From positions 1 to 64,000 of the forward strand of contig NZ_JAGEOJ010000003.1 of the NCBI RefSeq assembly GCF_017573505.1: 64,000 nt of DNA, read 5' to 3'. The translations under genes and the position numbers were made by a program. The notes under the pieces are model-generated. The model was not told the DNA's origin and did not search any database. It saw nothing but the letters and a program-made list of their open reading frames with translations. The stretch comes from Actinomadura barringtoniae (lineage in GTDB: Bacteria; Actinomycetota; Actinomycetes; Streptosporangiales; Streptosporangiaceae). Position 1 is the first letter of the stretch. Each line of letters begins with the position of its first letter. Of the stretch, positions 27,093-36,733 are shown in pieces.

Positions 27093-29632
27093 TGATCCCG
27101 TTCTGACTCACTGTCGGCCGGACGCAGCCAGAACGGTATCGGCGGGCCCTCCTCACTGCCCCTCTTTCCCCACAGTGGCGGCGGCTGCTGGCCATCGCCC
27201 TGACCTGAGGCCGAGCCGGAACCTACGCCGGTACGCGGCCTGGGAACGCCTGAATCCGAGCCTGAACCCGAGCCGCCTGAAGCCGGTGCGCCGCCCCGGG
27301 AACCGCCACCGCTCCTGCCGCGCGACGGCGTACCGCCGCCGCCCGAACGACCCGAACCGCGAGAGCCGCCCGAGTCCGCGCCGCCACCGCCGGCCCGGCT
27401 GCGGCCGCGCCCGGCGCCACTCGACGACCGGCCTCCGAACCATCCGCCGCCGCCCGACGCTCCAGAGCCTCCGCCGGCCGGCGCGCCACCGGACGCACCG
27501 TTGCCACCCGAGCCGTTGCCGCCAGAGCTCCCGGAACCACCCGAGCCACCAGAGCGGGCTGAGCCTGAGCCTCCAGAACCACCGGAAGCCGCGCCGCCAC
27601 CGGAACCGCGACCCCACGAGGTGGGCCTCGTCGCTCCGGCTCCTCCGCCGGCTACGCCTCCGCCCGTTCCGGCAGAGCCGCCGTTGGACGAGCCGTCGCC
27701 GGCGCGAGCCGTGACGGTGCCGTTGGTGTCACCGGCCAGGCCGCGCGCACGCGTCGGCAGGTTGAGCGGAGGGGCACCGCGCCGCGAGCGTCCCTGGCCC
27801 GCCGCCGCGCCCGTACGGGGCTTGGCGGCGAGAACGGGAGCCGCGTCGGGCGATGATCCCTCGCCTGCTCCGGCAGCGCCGATCGCGGTCCGTCTGTCGC
27901 CCGCCGAGCCCGTTCCGGCCGTCGCGGCGTCCGGTACGGCACCGCCATCGGCCGCGGCGTCGCGCTTGCCACCCCAGCGGGCGAGCCGGTAGCCGGCCGC
28001 CGCGGGAGCCGCAGCCGCTGTGGCCGCCGCCAGGGTGTTCTTGCGGGCCTCGAAGACGGACTTGTCGAGGTGCGCCTCGCTCTTCTCGCGAGAGCCGACC
28101 GCCGAGTATCCGACCGCCGAGAACAGGTGCTGGAACGGCTTGCGGTAGATGAACGCCGCGAACGTCACCAGCGCGATCAGCAGGATCTGCAGGCCCCATG
28201 GCAGCGTCTCGCCGAGGATCAGCCCGTACGCCCACAACAACAGAGACAGCACACCTATCAGTGCTGCCTGTTTCAGCAGCATCGATAGCAAGAGTTCCAG
28301 CCACCGGATGGCGATCACCCGGCCGATGCCGGGATGGATGCCGATGCCGAGGAAGATCGGACCGGCGACCAAGAGCAGCAGGAACGCGATCTTCACGACG
28401 ATGAGCGCGATCGCGATCACCAGGATGAGAAGCCCGGCGACCAGCGCCGCGAACAGACCACCGAAGGCCACGGCCAGGCGGCTGGTCCAGTTCTTGCCCT
28501 GGAACACCGCGTACGTGCCGCCGTGGTTGTCCTTGATGTCCTTGGACACGGCCTTGTAGGCGTCGGCCTTCTTGCCCAGGTCGACCTTCTGCCCGCCGTA
28601 CGTCTCAGGCAAGTCCACTGCCTGCGACCACAGCAGCTTGTCGGCGTTGTCCTTGACCACCTGGGCGTTCGGGTCGGTCGTTCCGAACTCGCCCATCAAC
28701 CACGGTTTGCAGACCAGCGCCACCCACAGCCCGTTGGCGTTGCGCGTCGTGGCGTCGACGTTCGGCGACTTGAGCGGATCGGGCTGGCCCTGCGGTGCGG
28801 GTATGCAGGTGCCGCCCTTGGTATCGCTCTGTGGCAGCGCGGCATTGAACGCCGCGCTTGTGGCCGCCGAGACCTTCGTCCCCAGCGTTGTGAAGTCGGC
28901 CGGTCTCGCCACCAGCCAGATCAAGGCGACCATGGCCGCGACCATCCAGATCACGCCCTCGGTGACCTTGGAGGCTCGCTTGCGCACGAGCCCCCACCAG
29001 GCCAGCCACATGGCGCCGAGGATGACCACCCACGACCAGTAGCGGGCGTTGAAGGTCTTGCCCATGCCGCTGATGACGCCGTCGACGGTGCCCTTCAGCC
29101 AGCCGAGCAGCGACTCGGACGCGGCCGCCTGGTAGACGCTGATCGTCGTACGGTCGATCGCCCGGACGAGGGTGAACGTGGTGTTGGCGAGGGCGTTGCC
29201 CATCATCGCCATCGCGTCCGAGCAGCCCATGTCGACCGCGTACCAGTTCTGCCCGGCCGTGCCGTAGCGGTCGTAGTACGTGAGGTCCTTGGCGGGCGTC
29301 GTCTGGAGCTTCTGGTTCGGGTAGTCCGGCGGCTTGATCATGCCGTCCGTACCCGACAGGTACTGCTCGGGAGCCGGGTTGGGAGCGGGAGCGCAGGCGT
29401 CGTTGGGGTTGGATCCTGGCGGGCCGGGAAATGCCGACGCCGCCGGCGACAGCGGACTGACCAGGAACAGCGACATCAAGATGAGCAACAGCGCGGTTCG
29501 ACGGCTCCGCGGCCGGGACGTCCGGCGCCGGGGTCGGCGGCGGGGGCGGCCGGAACGGTCGAAAAGTGCGCGGTCGAGGCCCTCCCCGGGAGATCGCTGA
29601 ACGCGAACGGCCCGGTGACGGGGACCCTTCAT
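27089..29632 (-). CDS. VirB6/TrbL-like polytopic membrane protein of the secretion apparatus
   Basis: The 847-residue protein has a basic N-terminus and signal-like helix (about 42-68), an extracytoplasmic loop with cysteines, then several membrane helices (about 195-260 and 410-550, including VAFGGLFAALVAGLL and IAFLLLLVAGPIFLGIGI), and a long cytoplasmic tail (about 560-847) that is almost all Gly/Ser/Ala with scattered Arg. This arrangement is typical of actinobacterial/Gram-positive TcpH/VirB6-type channel proteins. ATG 29632 overlaps the VirB4 stop (ATGA). The tail (27150-27900) is low complexity and repeat-rich. Confidence 0.85.
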   Translation of the reverse strand: MKGPRHRAVRVQRSPGEGLDRALFDRSGRPRRRPRRRTSRPRSRRTALLLILMSLFLVSPLSPAASAFPGPPGSNPNDACAPAPNPAPEQYLSGTDGMIKPPDYPNQKLQTTPAKDLTYYDRYGTAGQNWYAVDMGCSDAMAMMGNALANTTFTLVRAIDRTTISVYQAAASESLLGWLKGTVDGVISGMGKTFNARYWSWVVILGAMWLAWWGLVRKRASKVTEGVIWMVAAMVALIWLVARPADFTTLGTKVSAATSAAFNAALPQSDTKGGTCIPAPQGQPDPLKSPNVDATTRNANGLWVALVCKPWLMGEFGTTDPNAQVVKDNADKLLWSQAVDLPETYGGQKVDLGKKADAYKAVSKDIKDNHGGTYAVFQGKNWTSRLAVAFGGLFAALVAGLLILVIAIALIVVKIAFLLLLVAGPIFLGIGIHPGIGRVIAIRWLELLLSMLLKQAALIGVLSLLLWAYGLILGETLPWGLQILLIALVTFAAFIYRKPFQHLFSAVGYSAVGSREKSEAHLDKSVFEARKNTLAAATAAAAPAAAGYRLARWGGKRDAAADGGAVPDAATAGTGSAGDRRTAIGAAGAGEGSSPDAAPVLAAKPRTGAAAGQGRSRRGAPPLNLPTRARGLAGDTNGTVTARAGDGSSNGGSAGTGGGVAGGGAGATRPTSWGRGSGGGAASGGSGGSGSARSGGSGGSGSSGGNGSGGNGASGGAPAGGGSGASGGGGWFGGRSSSGAGRGRSRAGGGGADSGGSRGSGRSGGGGTPSRGRSGGGSRGGAPASGGSGSGSDSGVPRPRTGVGSGSASGQGDGQQPPPLWGKRGSEEGPPIPFWLRPADSESERDQ

Positions 29633-32133
29633 CGATGGACCTCCTCGGCCTCGGCCCCCGCGACGGTCAGTGTTGACGACTCTGGACGGGACCGGGTCGG
29701 GTTGGTGTCGAGCCAGCGCTGCAGCTCGTCCGAGATGAGGTCGACCCCGATGCGACCCGCTCGCCCGTCCAGATCCCGGAAGATGCACTCGCCGTTGCCC
29801 AGGTTGCGGAGCACGGCCTTGTGTTCGTCGCTGTTCTCGACCCCCAGTAGCGACATGACGTTCCCGACCTCGATCCGTTCCGAGGAACGGAAGGAGAACA
29901 CCGATGACAGGCAGTTGGTCACCTGCTCATTCAAGAGGTCCCCGGCGTTCTGTGAGACCAGGATCAACGCAGTGTTGCGAGAGCGCCCCATTCTCGACAC
30001 TTCCGGCACCAATTTCGCGCCTTCGGGTGTCGATGTGATGGCCCACGCCTCGTCCAGGAAGATCGCCTTGGGTAGCCGCCGGTCAAGGCCGTGCATCAGC
30101 CGCCGGGCGAACTGCGACACCAGGTACATCAGGGCCACCGACAGCCGCTGCTCGTACGAGTAGTCCTCGCGCGAGATGGCCACATCCGGCAACGTCAGGC
30201 CACCGAGCGTGAACACGGTCGTCCACCCGGCCGTGTCGATGCGCTCCCCACCCGACGGGTCGAAGCACAGCCGCGCGAGCCGCATCTCCGACATCGAGCG
30301 CAGCACGGCGCCGAGGTTCTTGGAGGCCGGGTCGTCCGAGCCCTCCAGGTAGTCCACGACCTTCCCCAGCGAAGGCCGGTCCGCGTTCGCCACGGCGCCG
30401 ACCGCCTGGATCATCGCGGACTCGCGTTCCTCCGACATCCGCGGCAGCAGCAGCCGCAGCGTCTCGGTCGCCATCGTCTTCTTGGCCGCCAGGTCGTCCC
30501 CGAACGAGAACGGGTCCAGCAGTCCGGGCGCGGCCGATCCCAGCGGCAGGATGCGCGCCTTCCGCCCGCGCGCCTTCAGCAGCTCGACCAGCGACTCGGC
30601 GTCGCCCTTGGGGTCGATCGCCGCGACCGTGACCCCGCGCAACGCCATCTGGTAGATCAGGAGCAGCGCCAGCGTGGTCTTGCCGCCGCCGGGCTCGCCC
30701 GTGATCGCGACCGCGGTCGGCCGGTTGCGGGCCGCCGCGACCAGCGGATCGAAGTGCACGATGGACCGCGCCCGGCCGAGCGTCTCGCCGATGTACGGCC
30801 CGATCCACCCCTCGCCGTTCTCATCCGACCTATCGCCGAGATCCACCGTGGCGACCGGCATGCCACCCGCGATGGTCCGCAACGGTTGACGCTGGGCGTA
30901 CGCGTTCAGCCGGATCCGATCCCCGGGCAGCGACTCCAGGAACAGCGAGAACTGGTCGCCGGTCGAGTTGACGACGTCGATCCCGATGTCGCGGTAGTGC
31001 TCGACCACCGCGTCCACCCGCTGCGCCAGCAGCTCGGCGTTCGGCGCCGAGACGATGAGCCGGTGCCAGCCGTACACGAACGGCAGGCGCTCCTTGGTGA
31101 TGCCGTGCTCCAGCATCCGCGCCGCGTCGATCTGCTCGGCCAGGGCGATCGGCGCCTCCGCGCCCGCCTCCCGGATGTGCTGATCCATGTCCCGCGCGTG
31201 CGCGAGCTTGCGCGACACGTCCTTGGACGCCTTCGCCGGCGAGATGAGCTTCATCCGCGCGCTGATCTCGACCGGGAACGGCAGCGAGTCGGCGTAGTGG
31301 AACCACGGCTCCCCGTCGGGGAAGGCCATCATGTCCGGGAACCGCGCGAACGACAGATAAGCCACGTAAGACTGCGCCGTGGCGCCCGGCCCGTTCCCGT
31401 TGAAGTTGGGCTGCTCCACCCGCAGGTAGGACCGCCCGTTGTGGATGGCCCCCTCCACCAGCGCCTCGATCTCACCCTTGCCCCACGTACGTCGGGCCAC
31501 CGCGGAGGGCGGCGGGTCGGCCAGCGATGCCGTCACCGCGTGCTGGAAGAGCCACGCCACCTCGGTCGAGGCCGCGTGCCTGGCGTACAGCGCCGAGCCG
31601 CCGAGGGCCCGCCCGACGCGTTCGGCCTGCTCGGTCCAGCGCGCGATCTCCTTCTTGTCGATCGCGTCGTCTTCCATGCCCAGCGTCTGCTCGCTGCGCT
31701 TGTAGAAGCCCAGCAGCGTGGACAGCACCCCGCCCGACAGCTGCGCGCCCATGCCGCGCTGGCCCAGCCGTACGCCGAGGTAGACCTCCTTGGTCCAGAA
31801 GTCCTTGGACCAGACGTGCGCGTACGTCTCCTCCAGGTAGGCGCGCCAGCCCGACCCGCCGTCGGAGGTGTTGTCCAGCGCGAGCGCCCAGTCGGCGGCC
31901 GGGTAGGTCCGGTGCGCGATCCTCAGGTGCACCTCGGCGTCGGCCATCCGGATGCCGGCCAGGGCGATGGTGATGTTGGTGGCGAGCGCCTCGCGCTCCT
32001 CCCCCGTCGTGAACTCGTACGACACCGTGGGCAGCCGGAAGTACGCCCAGGCCGCGTTGTCGGTCAGCAGGACCCGATCGTCGAAGTACCGTACGGCCAG
32101 CCGGCTCGACCGCGCCTTGGAAGCCCGGCTCAT
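29629..32133 (-). CDS. VirB4/TraC-family secretion ATPase
   Basis: An 834-residue energiser of type IV secretion. The N-terminal half has the VirB4 non-ATPase region. The C-terminal RecA-like domain has Walker A GEPGGGKTT (about 478-486), Walker B AIFLDEAWAI (about 689-698), and the VSQNAGDLL sensor. No membrane helix is obvious. The start overlaps the upstream stop by four bases. It is the most diagnostic member of the cluster. No TraD/VirD4 coupling ATPase or relaxase is found in the window. Confidence 0.93.
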   Translation of the reverse strand: MSRASKARSSRLAVRYFDDRVLLTDNAAWAYFRLPTVSYEFTTGEEREALATNITIALAGIRMADAEVHLRIAHRTYPAADWALALDNTSDGGSGWRAYLEETYAHVWSKDFWTKEVYLGVRLGQRGMGAQLSGGVLSTLLGFYKRSEQTLGMEDDAIDKKEIARWTEQAERVGRALGGSALYARHAASTEVAWLFQHAVTASLADPPPSAVARRTWGKGEIEALVEGAIHNGRSYLRVEQPNFNGNGPGATAQSYVAYLSFARFPDMMAFPDGEPWFHYADSLPFPVEISARMKLISPAKASKDVSRKLAHARDMDQHIREAGAEAPIALAEQIDAARMLEHGITKERLPFVYGWHRLIVSAPNAELLAQRVDAVVEHYRDIGIDVVNSTGDQFSLFLESLPGDRIRLNAYAQRQPLRTIAGGMPVATVDLGDRSDENGEGWIGPYIGETLGRARSIVHFDPLVAAARNRPTAVAITGEPGGGKTTLALLLIYQMALRGVTVAAIDPKGDAESLVELLKARGRKARILPLGSAAPGLLDPFSFGDDLAAKKTMATETLRLLLPRMSEERESAMIQAVGAVANADRPSLGKVVDYLEGSDDPASKNLGAVLRSMSEMRLARLCFDPSGGERIDTAGWTTVFTLGGLTLPDVAISREDYSYEQRLSVALMYLVSQFARRLMHGLDRRLPKAIFLDEAWAITSTPEGAKLVPEVSRMGRSRNTALILVSQNAGDLLNEQVTNCLSSVFSFRSSERIEVGNVMSLLGVENSDEHKAVLRNLGNGECIFRDLDGRAGRIGVDLISDELQRWLDTNPTRSRPESSTLTVAGAEAEEVHR

Positions 32134-35100
32134 CGGGTCGCCTCCTGCTCCTGCTCAAGCTCCTGGTAACGCTCGGGCATGACACTGAACCCGCCGGCGA
32201 CCACACCGGCGAGCGCGAGATAGGCACGGCGAGTGGGCGCGCGCAACGACTTCAGCTCGTTGCGGGGCGCGCGATCCATGCTCAGATGATCGTCCCACGG
32301 AATCCGTACCAGCGCCCGGCAACGCCCCCGCGCGACCGCCTCGGCCTGCTCGACGTCGTCCATGCTCCGCCGGCTCACCCCGTTGATCACGGTGACGGCC
32401 CGCGACCTCAGCTCGTCATAGCCGTGCCCGTCCAGCCACTCGAAGGTCATCGCGACCGCCCGCGGCGCATCCGAGCTGGCCGGCGCCACCAGGACGACCT
32501 GGTCGGCGTACGGCAGCACCCGCGCCACCACGGCCGCCGCCGCGTCCAGCAGCGTCACCGAGTAGAACTTGTCGATCGTCCGGATCGCCAGCGCGTAGTC
32601 CCGGTCGTCCAGCGCCTGCAGCGGGTTCCGCCCGGCCGCGATCACATCGAGCCCCGACTTGGCCTGAGATGTGTACCGCCGCATAGCAGTCAAGCTTGTG
32701 ACCTGATCCGCCCGCGTAATAAGTCCCGTCAGCGTCTCATTTGTCTCGCTTCGCGTCCGTCTCGCCAGCGCGCCCGGTCCCGGGTTGACGTCGATCGCCA
32801 CGACCGGCTCGCCATTGTGCTGGGCGAACGTGTGCCCCAGCATCAGCGACGTCACCGTCTGCCCCGCGCCGCCGGTGCACCCCAGCACCACGATGTGCCG
32901 GGTCCCGTGGAACGGCTGCTGCAACCGGGCCTCGTACTCCGCGTCGGCCTCGCCGTGCCCGCCGCCCACGGCCTGGATGAGCCGGCGCAGCCCACCCGTG
33001 CTGACCTCGTGCTCAGGCCCCGGCGGCGTGATCGCCGGCTCGGACGGCGGCGCGGGCGGAGGCGGCGGCAACGGCCGCGGCCGCACCGGCGACTGCGGCC
33101 CGGACCGCACCTCGCGCGGCGGAGCCTGCTCGGCCGCCGGAACGATCTGCGGCCGAGGCTGCGGCGCCGGCGGCTTGACCGGCGTCCCCTGCGGCGGCCG
33201 AGGCGGCGGCCCCTGCGGCCCCCTGCCCGGCTGCTGCGGAACGTCCCGCCGCTGAACGGGCGGCCACACCATGTTCTCCGTAGTCCCCGACCTCACAGGC
33301 GGCTTGGACAACCCCTTAGACCAAGGCCGAGGCGGCGGCACATCCTGCCCCTCCTCAGCCCCATCACGCCGCCCCTCCTGGGCAGCCCCGTCGCGCCGCC
33401 CCTGCTCAGCCCTATCCCGCGCGCCCTGGCCGTCCTCATCACGAGCCCCACGCGCGGCGACCTCACGCGAACCCTGCTCAGCCCCATCACGCGGATCCTG
33501 AACGGCACCGTCTCCCGGCCCCTGCACGACGCCATCACGCCGGCCCTGCCCAGTCTCGTCACGCTGCTCCTGCGCAGCCCGATCACGCGTACCCTGGCCG
33601 TCCTCATCACGCGCCCCACGCGCCACAAGCCCACGCGGCCCCTGCGCAACGCCATCTCGCGGACGCCCGCCCTGGTCACGCGTTCCCTGGCCGTCCTCAT
33701 CACGCGCCCCACGCGCGGCGACCTCACGCAGCCCCTGCGCAGCCTCGTCGTCCGAACCCTGTCCAGCTTGGCCCTGCGAGCCCTGGCCGGTCTGGCCCTG
33801 CGAGCCCTGCGCAGCAACCTCGCGCGGCCCCTTCACTGCGCCGTCGCGCGTCCCTGGCGCGGCACCACCGGGCTCGCCCTGAACAGCATCGCCCCGCACA
33901 CCCTCAGCGGAACCATCCCGCGTGCCCCGAGCGACACCATCACGCACGGGCTGAGCGGCACCGTCACCTGCAGCTTCGCCTGCATCCTCTGCGGCGTCCT
34001 CGCCCGCGCCCTGCGGCGCACCATCACGCGCCACCTGAGCGGCAACGCCGCGCTCGCCCTCAGCTGCAGTGCTCTGGACAGCGCCCTCGCCTGTGCCTTC
34101 GGCAGCAGCGTCCCGCGTGACATCACCGTGGGCGCCCTGCGGCGTACCAGCACGCGCACCACGAGCGGCATCGTCAGTCGTGCCCTCGGCGGCGGCTTCC
34201 TGCGGACGCTGAGCGGCATCGTCGCGCGGACCCTGCGCAGCCACCTCGCGTGCGGTCTGCTGGGCGCCATCGGACGAGCCTTGTGCAGTGGCGTCGGGGG
34301 CGTCCTGCTTGCCGACCTGGCCCGAGCCATCGTTCGTGGTGGGTGCGGACTCGGCTCCTGCGCGAGGGCGGGCCTTGTCGCCTTCGCTTGAGGCGGGGGC
34401 GGGCTGCTCGTTGCGGGTTTCCTTGGCCGGGCGCCAGTCGTTCGCGTCCTTGTCGCCTCCACCGAACGCGCCGGGGACCATGGGGATGTCCGGACGGGTG
34501 GCGGGCGGGGCCTTGGGGATGTCCGGGCGCGTGCCGTCGGCCTTCTGCTGCGGGATGTCGGGCCGGGTGGTCGGGGTGGCGATGGTCGCCGACGGTCCGT
34601 TCTCTTCGGCCTTCCAGAACTCCGCGTTGGTGCCTGGGCGCCAGACGCCGGACACCAGCGCGCGCTTGCCCGAGCCTGCGGGCGCGTCCGGGGTGACCCG
34701 TGCGGGCGGCACCTCGAGCTGCGGGGTGGCGGGCGGCTGCTCGATGTTCTCGGCGGACGCGACCTCTTCGCGGGCCTCGATCGTCCGGACGTCGTCCTCG
34801 TGCGCGATGTCCCGGGAGGAACGCCGCCACGGCTTGATCGAACGGCGCCTGCGGTCCTGGCGTTCCACGACCCCGGCGGCCTCGACGGGGACGCCCTGCT
34901 CGCCTCCGGAGCCGTCAGGTGTGGGCTGGCCGGTCCCTGTCAGGCGGACCGGGCTGGCTCCCTCGCGGTGCACGCCCGCGACCTTGACGTCGTCCTCGGT
35001 CCCGAGCCCGCCGGGAGGAACGGCCTGGCCCCGCGTGACGGGGATGTCCGGCTGGGTCGTACGAGCGGCTCGCCGGTCGGCGGCCGGTCGCGGCGTGGGG

Positions 35101-36305
35101 ACGGCGCCCTCGCCGCTCGACGGGTGCTCGGCGCCGGCGGGTGCGGACGGCCTGGGCGTCTCGCCGTTCGGCGAGTGCGTGTCGGCGCGGCCGGTCATGG
35201 CTCCGTCGCGTTCAGGCCTCGTGGGCTCGCCCGCGGGCGGGTGCGTCGCTTCGGTTGCGCGGGCTCGGATCTGCGTGCCTTCAGCCGGAAGGCTGGGGGC
35301 CTCGGCGGCCGGCTCCTGGGAACGGCCCCGGACGGGCGTACCGGCGGCGGGGCGCGGCGCACGCCAGCTCGACACCGGGATGTGGTTCGTGGGCTGGGGC
35401 TGGGCGGCTTCCCCGGCCCCGTCGGCGGCCAGCGCCCGGCGGTCTCCCGCCACCCGCTCGTCGTCGTACCGAACGGGCTCTTCGCGCGTCGCGGCCGCCT
35501 CGCGTCGGGCCGCGGCCTTGGCCTCACGAGCGGCCGCCTTGGCCTCACGTGCGGCACGGCGCCGCGAGGCCTTGCGGCCCTTCGACGGCTGGGGCTCGGC
35601 CTCGGTCTGCCACTCAGCCTGACCAGCGGCACCTTCGTACGCGGGCGCCTCGGGCTGCCAGTCGCCCTGAGCGGCGGCGTCGTACGCGGGGGCCTCGGGC
35701 TGCCACTCACCCTGGGCGGGTGCGGTGGTGTCGTACGAGCCGCCCTGAACCTCAACGCCCTGGCTCTCCTGCCAGGCCACGTAGTCGGCGAGCGGCTGCG
35801 GCGCGTCGGCGAGCGCGGGGCCGGGCAGCAGCGTGGCCGCGGTCGGGACCGTCGCCTGCTGCGGGGCGGCCTTGCGCGAACGCTTGCGGGACTTCTTGAT
35901 GGCGGCACGTTCGGGCGCCGCGACCGGGGCCGGAGCGGCGGGACGGCGCCACACGCGCGCGACGATCACGACCTCGCGAGGCTCGCGGATCGGGGTCAGG
36001 CGGCACCAGGTGCGGGGCTCGGAGAGGTAGCGCGACTGGGAGATCAGCAGTTCGGTGAGGCGCTTGCCCTCGACCACCGGGCGGGTCGCCATCCAGGTCA
36101 GGACGCCGGGCGGGACGATGTAGAGCACGTGCCAGGGCGTCTTGAACGGCACCCCGGCGAACTTCAGCAGCAGGATCCACGGCACGAACACGCCGGCGAA
36201 CACACCGATCTGGACCAGCGGCAGCGGCATGGGAAGCCGCAGGTCGTACAGCTTGTAGAGCCGCTTCTCAATCCGCCATATGTTCGTGTACGTGGGTAGA
36301 TCCAC
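32130..36305 (-). CDS. TcpE-like membrane domain fused to a MinD/ParA-like domain through a huge repeat linker
   Basis: A 1391-residue protein. Residues 1-120 look like a TcpE/PrgI-type transfer membrane protein (YTNIWRIEKRLYKLYDLRLP, helices about 28-50 and 58-76). About 120-670 is Pro/Ala/Arg/Glu-rich, with repeated ATRPDIP motifs. About 670-985 is a quasi-periodic AQG.RDG repeat. About 1130-1385 is a MinD/ParA-like P-loop domain with DVNPG after the switch. Its Walker A reads CTGGAGQTV: the signature Lys is Thr1144 and the P-loop Lys is Gln1149, so ATP hydrolysis is doubtful. It overlaps the VirB4 gene by four bases. The fusion is consistent across one uninterrupted frame. Confidence 0.85.
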   Translation of the reverse strand: MDLPTYTNIWRIEKRLYKLYDLRLPMPLPLVQIGVFAGVFVPWILLLKFAGVPFKTPWHVLYIVPPGVLTWMATRPVVEGKRLTELLISQSRYLSEPRTWCRLTPIREPREVVIVARVWRRPAAPAPVAAPERAAIKKSRKRSRKAAPQQATVPTAATLLPGPALADAPQPLADYVAWQESQGVEVQGGSYDTTAPAQGEWQPEAPAYDAAAQGDWQPEAPAYEGAAGQAEWQTEAEPQPSKGRKASRRRAAREAKAAAREAKAAARREAAATREEPVRYDDERVAGDRRALAADGAGEAAQPQPTNHIPVSSWRAPRPAAGTPVRGRSQEPAAEAPSLPAEGTQIRARATEATHPPAGEPTRPERDGAMTGRADTHSPNGETPRPSAPAGAEHPSSGEGAVPTPRPAADRRAARTTQPDIPVTRGQAVPPGGLGTEDDVKVAGVHREGASPVRLTGTGQPTPDGSGGEQGVPVEAAGVVERQDRRRRSIKPWRRSSRDIAHEDDVRTIEAREEVASAENIEQPPATPQLEVPPARVTPDAPAGSGKRALVSGVWRPGTNAEFWKAEENGPSATIATPTTRPDIPQQKADGTRPDIPKAPPATRPDIPMVPGAFGGGDKDANDWRPAKETRNEQPAPASSEGDKARPRAGAESAPTTNDGSGQVGKQDAPDATAQGSSDGAQQTAREVAAQGPRDDAAQRPQEAAAEGTTDDAARGARAGTPQGAHGDVTRDAAAEGTGEGAVQSTAAEGERGVAAQVARDGAPQGAGEDAAEDAGEAAGDGAAQPVRDGVARGTRDGSAEGVRGDAVQGEPGGAAPGTRDGAVKGPREVAAQGSQGQTGQGSQGQAGQGSDDEAAQGLREVAARGARDEDGQGTRDQGGRPRDGVAQGPRGLVARGARDEDGQGTRDRAAQEQRDETGQGRRDGVVQGPGDGAVQDPRDGAEQGSREVAARGARDEDGQGARDRAEQGRRDGAAQEGRRDGAEEGQDVPPPRPWSKGLSKPPVRSGTTENMVWPPVQRRDVPQQPGRGPQGPPPRPPQGTPVKPPAPQPRPQIVPAAEQAPPREVRSGPQSPVRPRPLPPPPPAPPSEPAITPPGPEHEVSTGGLRRLIQAVGGGHGEADAEYEARLQQPFHGTRHIVVLGCTGGAGQTVTSLMLGHTFAQHNGEPVVAIDVNPGPGALARRTRSETNETLTGLITRADQVTSLTAMRRYTSQAKSGLDVIAAGRNPLQALDDRDYALAIRTIDKFYSVTLLDAAAAVVARVLPYADQVVLVAPASSDAPRAVAMTFEWLDGHGYDELRSRAVTVINGVSRRSMDDVEQAEAVARGRCRALVRIPWDDHLSMDRAPRNELKSLRAPTRRAYLALAGVVAGGFSVMPERYQELEQEQEATR
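33340..34290 (-). repeat. In-frame degenerate repeat encoding the AQG-RDG linker
   Basis: About 315 codons of imperfect 8- to 11-codon units (consensus roughly ARDGAAQG) within the 32130-36305 gene. Longer blocks recur, such as VAARGARDEDGQGTRD, which appears three times with small changes near 33430, 33600 and 33690. The frame stays open despite the repeats, which indicates selection on the protein. Confidence 0.85.
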
Positions 36306-36382
36306 GCCCGTACTCCCCTAACTGTGCAAGCACAGGGCCCCGCGCGGGGGGCCGTCCGACCTCAGTATCCGTCGATCCGGGG

Positions 36383-36673
36383 TCAGGTGATGTCCACTCC
36401 GAGAGCCTTGGCTATCGCACGTGCCGTGGTCTCGATGATGTTGGGGACGTAGAAGACCACCCCGATTCCGATGGCGAGGACAATGAACTGTACGAACCTC
36501 GTGATTTCGCGGGTGAACAGAAAAAAGATCGCCACGATGGACACGATCACCAGAAACAGCGGACCGAATATCTGTCGGAGCCAGTCCGCCAGTTGATCGG
36601 TCTTCAATTCGTCGTTTTGTGACGGCGCCGCGAGGACCTCGTGGGGAATCGACGCCATAATGTGGTGCAGCAT
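36383..36673 (-). CDS. TcpD-like small membrane protein
   Basis: The 96-residue protein has two membrane helices (about 39-54 and 60-77) after a 30-residue polar N-terminus, and a short amphipathic end (ETTARAIAKALGVDI). Its size, topology and place between TcpC-like and TcpE-like genes fit the TcpD/VirB2-VirB3-like component of Gram-positive transfer systems. ATG 36673 has AGGAAGG about 12 bases upstream; ATG 36658 is an alternative without a site. Confidence 0.75.
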   Translation of the reverse strand: MLHHIMASIPHEVLAAPSQNDELKTDQLADWLRQIFGPLFLVIVSIVAIFFLFTREITRFVQFIVLAIGIGVVFYVPNIIETTARAIAKALGVDIT

Positions 36674-36733
36674 CGATGGGCTACCTTCCTCGGCTGGCGG
36701 ATTGGGGGCGGTTGTCTCTCACGTCGCGACCTC

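Noticed and set aside
29121..29165. tRNA-like fold near a GTACGGTCGATCGCCC segment
   Set aside because: Lies inside the VirB6-like gene and lacks TpsiC and anticodon-arm consensus.
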